Assembly (NCBI GenBank): GCA_030620115.1
Contig: JAUXFG010000205.1
Location: 1 to 5,816, forward strand
Length of the DNA: 5,816 bases
Source: Candidatus Fermentibacterota bacterium
GTDB lineage: Bacteria; JAFGKV01
Direction: 5' to 3'
Notes under the pieces: generated by a model
Databases searched by the model: none
What the model was told of the DNA's origin: nothing
The model's input: only the letters and a program-made list of their open reading frames with translations
Shown here: piece after piece, positions 4,726-5,816 of the stretch
Layout: each line of letters starts with the position of its first letter
Numbering within the stretch: position 1 is the first letter of the stretch
Made by a program: the position numbers and the translations under genes

Positions 4726-4749
4726 GTTCGTGACGAAGTTCGAGACGAA
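4726..4749. repeat. Two tandem palindromic 12-mers (GTTCGTGACGAA, GTTCGAGACGAA)
   Basis: Two adjacent 12-mers differ at one position. The first contains the perfect palindrome TTCGT-G-ACGAA and the second TTCG-AGA-CGAA. They lie 40 bp past the end of the histidine phosphatase gene, between it and the repeat island. No T-run follows, so they are not a typical terminator. Confidence 0.6.
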
Positions 4750-4789
4750 GTCTGCGGATCCATCAAAATATCTTCCGACGCCAAGCGAA

Positions 4790-5422
4790 CTAATACTCCT
4801 CCATGGGGGACCCGGGGACACCGGATGAAATGTTTACCTGGTTCAGGACGAATCCCTCGTCGTCACGATACGTCAGCCTGCAGTACGAGGCGGGATCAAG
4901 GTAGAACTTCCAGAAGTAGCCTTGTTTCAGGCCAAGCACCGCTCCCAATAAGGTCTTTATCACGCTCCTGTGTGTGATCACGGCAATGGTTTCGTCCCGA
5001 TGCCGCCGTTTTGTCAAGGCCACAAGCCCTGCCCACGCCCGCTCCTGCACCTCACCAACCGACTCGCCTCCAGGGGGGAGGAATTGCTCCGGTACCGTGG
5101 TCCAAAGCCTCCAGTCCTCCGGATAGCTCCTGGCAATATCGACCTTTCGCTTCCCCTGCCACTGCCCCAGGTTAATATTCCTGAATGCGTCATCCACTTC
5201 AACCTCGAGGTCGTGAGGCAATGCCACTGCATGGGCGGTATCAAGAGCTCTGGCCAGGGGGCTGGAGTATACCGCCGTGATATCCACCTTGGCGAGAGCT
5301 CTCCCCAGGGCTTCAGCTTGCAGCCTTCCATGCTCGTTCAAAGGCACATTCAGGGTTCCTCTGAACAGCCCTTCCCGGTTGAAATCCGATTCGCCGTGTC
5401 GCATCAAATATACAACCGTCAT
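4790..5422 (-). CDS. Histidine phosphatase family protein (phosphoglycerate mutase-like)
   Basis: The 210-residue product belongs to the histidine phosphatase superfamily, which acts through a phosphohistidine intermediate. The signature LMRHGES places the nucleophile at His9 beside Arg8. SSPLARALDTA gives the second phosphate-binding arginine (Arg58), and VITHRS gives the second histidine (His151). PGGESVGEVQER (117-128) is the usual segment before the last helix pair. The length fits single-domain phosphatases such as CobC, PhoE or GpmB-like proteins; the substrate cannot be told. Where most members have an acidic proton donor (L-x-E-x-x-x-G-x-W-E-G), this protein reads FRNINLGQWQG, with Asn82 in that place. 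The ATG at 5420-5422 has AGGAGG four bases upstream. The gene stands alone: REP and GIY-YIG sequences lie downstream, and a palindromic element lies 62 bp upstream of the start. Confidence 0.92.
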   Translation of the reverse strand: MTVVYLMRHGESDFNREGLFRGTLNVPLNEHGRLQAEALGRALAKVDITAVYSSPLARALDTAHAVALPHDLEVEVDDAFRNINLGQWQGKRKVDIARSYPEDWRLWTTVPEQFLPPGGESVGEVQERAWAGLVALTKRRHRDETIAVITHRSVIKTLLGAVLGLKQGYFWKFYLDPASYCRLTYRDDEGFVLNQVNISSGVPGSPMEEY

Positions 5423-5426
5423 AGCA

Positions 5427-5432
5427 CCTCCT
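5427..5432 (-). promoter_or_regulatory. Shine-Dalgarno site of histidine phosphatase gene (AGGAGG)
   Basis: AGGAGGT on the minus strand ends close to the ATG at 5420-5422 (four bases between AGGAGG and ATG). It supports that start, which also matches the expected N-terminus of the family just ahead of the RHGE motif. Confidence 0.75.
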
Positions 5433-5465
5433 GGTTCGATACCGAATCAGGCTCCGCTTCGCTCC

Positions 5466-5479
5466 CTGCCGGTCGGCAG
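5466..5479. repeat. 14-bp palindrome CTGCCG-GT-CGGCAG
   Basis: Two perfect 6-bp arms flank a 2-bp centre, 44 bp upstream of the phosphatase start codon. The sequence just to its left (GCTCCGCTTCGCTCC) resembles the middle of the REP-like unit A, so this may be a relic of another dispersed repeat rather than an operator. Confidence 0.45.
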
Positions 5480-5484
5480 CTAGG

Positions 5485-5576
5485 CGTCTCAATAAACGCT
5501 GGCGCCATGGATAAATCCCCCTCAATCCCCCTTTGCAAAAGGGGGAGGGGGTCAGATGCCGTCATTTATTGCGACG
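5485..5576. repeat. 92-bp palindromic element (MITE-like), copy 2
   Basis: The core AATCCCCCTCAATCCCCC, then TTTGCAAAAGGGGGA and a downstream GATGCC, is shared with the element at 3391-3481 in the same order and spacing. Its ends pair with each other: CGTCTCAATAAACGC at the left against a complementary stretch ending TTATTGCGACG at the right (15 of 19 positions). The central hairpin is stronger than in copy 1 (CCCCCTTT/AAAGGGGG). It encodes no protein. It starts 62 bp upstream of the phosphatase gene, much as copy 1 starts 71 bp upstream of sppA. Confidence 0.7.
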
Positions 5577-5738
5577 TTGCGCGCTATGCCCGGATGGCGG
5601 GGATCACCCATCTTCATGTCGACTACCCGGGCTGGAGCAAGTGACAACTACTCGGGTATCAATTTGCCTAGAGTCATGTCACCGGGCAACTGTGGGGATG
5701 GGGGAAAAATCTGGAATCTGTCAATCTCGGGGAGGAAG

Positions 5739-5816
5739 AAGAGAGCGTTCAGCGTTCAGATGAGGGAATGGGGGAAGAGAGCGTTCAGCGTTCAGCGTTC
5801 AGATGAGGGAATGGGG
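5739..5816. repeat. Tandem array: 36-bp unit with nested GCGTTCA heptamers, running off the window
   Basis: Unit 1 (5739-5774) begins AAGAGAGCGTTCAGCGTTCA and ends GATGAGGGAATGGGGG. Unit 2 (5775-5816) repeats it but has three GCGTTCA heptamers instead of two, and is cut by the window edge. The array therefore varies at two nested scales. The end of each unit (GGGAATGGGG) matches, in reverse complement, the C-rich leader of the 57-bp module. Confidence 0.8.

Larger units (their letters stand above)
5423..5816. other. Gene-free region upstream of the histidine phosphatase gene
   Basis: No supported gene is seen on either strand. Plus-strand open frames here cross repeats and show no recognisable domain or ribosome binding site. 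The region contains the phosphatase ribosome binding site, a 14-bp palindrome (5466-5479), a 92-bp palindromic element (5485-5576) and a tandem array at the right edge (5739-5816). In 5577-5738 I see nothing identifiable apart from a weak GTGACA/TGTCAC inverted pair. A gene may begin to the right of the window. Confidence 0.6.

Noticed and set aside
4970-5644. 224-codon plus-strand open frame opposite the phosphatase gene
   Set aside because: It runs antisense to the histidine phosphatase, then through the palindromic element. The low-complexity translation has no known domain.
5641-5682. GTGACA ... TGTCAC inverted repeat
   Set aside because: A 6-bp stem around a 30-nt loop is expected by chance in a region of this size.

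Overview
The window is bacterial, of middling G+C, and all five recognisable protein genes lie on the minus strand. No rRNA, tRNA or CRISPR array is visible. Strong AGGAGG ribosome binding sites, a 67K-type tandem-domain signal peptide peptidase and an unusual density of dispersed palindromic repeats suggest a Gram-negative-like, probably uncultivated lineage. I cannot name the phylum from this sequence.

Layout from left to right. Positions 1-153 hold the N-terminal part of a GIY-YIG nuclease gene cut by the window edge. Positions 154-495 are gene-free and carry three copies of a roughly 35-bp REP-like repeat plus two dyads. Positions 496-3319 are a two-gene unit read leftward: an SppA-type protease (1628-3319), then a TuaH-like glycosyltransferase (496-1614), 13 bp apart. 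Positions 3391-3481 hold a 91-bp palindromic element whose right end supplies the stop codon of a Nudix (COG4112-like) hydrolase gene (3471-4103). Positions 4104-4789 are a repeat island around a complete GIY-YIG gene (4348-4629). Positions 4790-5422 encode a histidine phosphatase. The rest (5423-5816) is gene-free and holds a second palindromic element of the same kind and a short tandem array running off the window.

The most striking feature is the link between the GIY-YIG genes and the repeats. The first 224 bp of the window recur at 4477-4700 with 11 mismatches and no gaps. A 57-bp module occurs three times (151-207, 4253-4309, 4627-4683). It carries the leader, ribosome-binding region and start codon of the GIY-YIG gene joined to a REP-like unit. 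Two copies bound the complete gene as direct repeats, and one copy has no gene body behind its ATG. REP-like units also pair in inverted orientation with a conserved 31-nt loop. This resembles the REPIN arrangement known from pseudomonads, but a GIY-YIG nuclease stands where a RAYT transposase would be. That a GIY-YIG enzyme spreads these repeats is my inference, not something the sequence proves.

The cargo genes look like ordinary housekeeping or envelope functions: membrane proteolysis, sugar transfer, nucleotide or phosphate-ester hydrolysis, and a phosphatase. Only sppA and the glycosyltransferase gene look co-transcribed.
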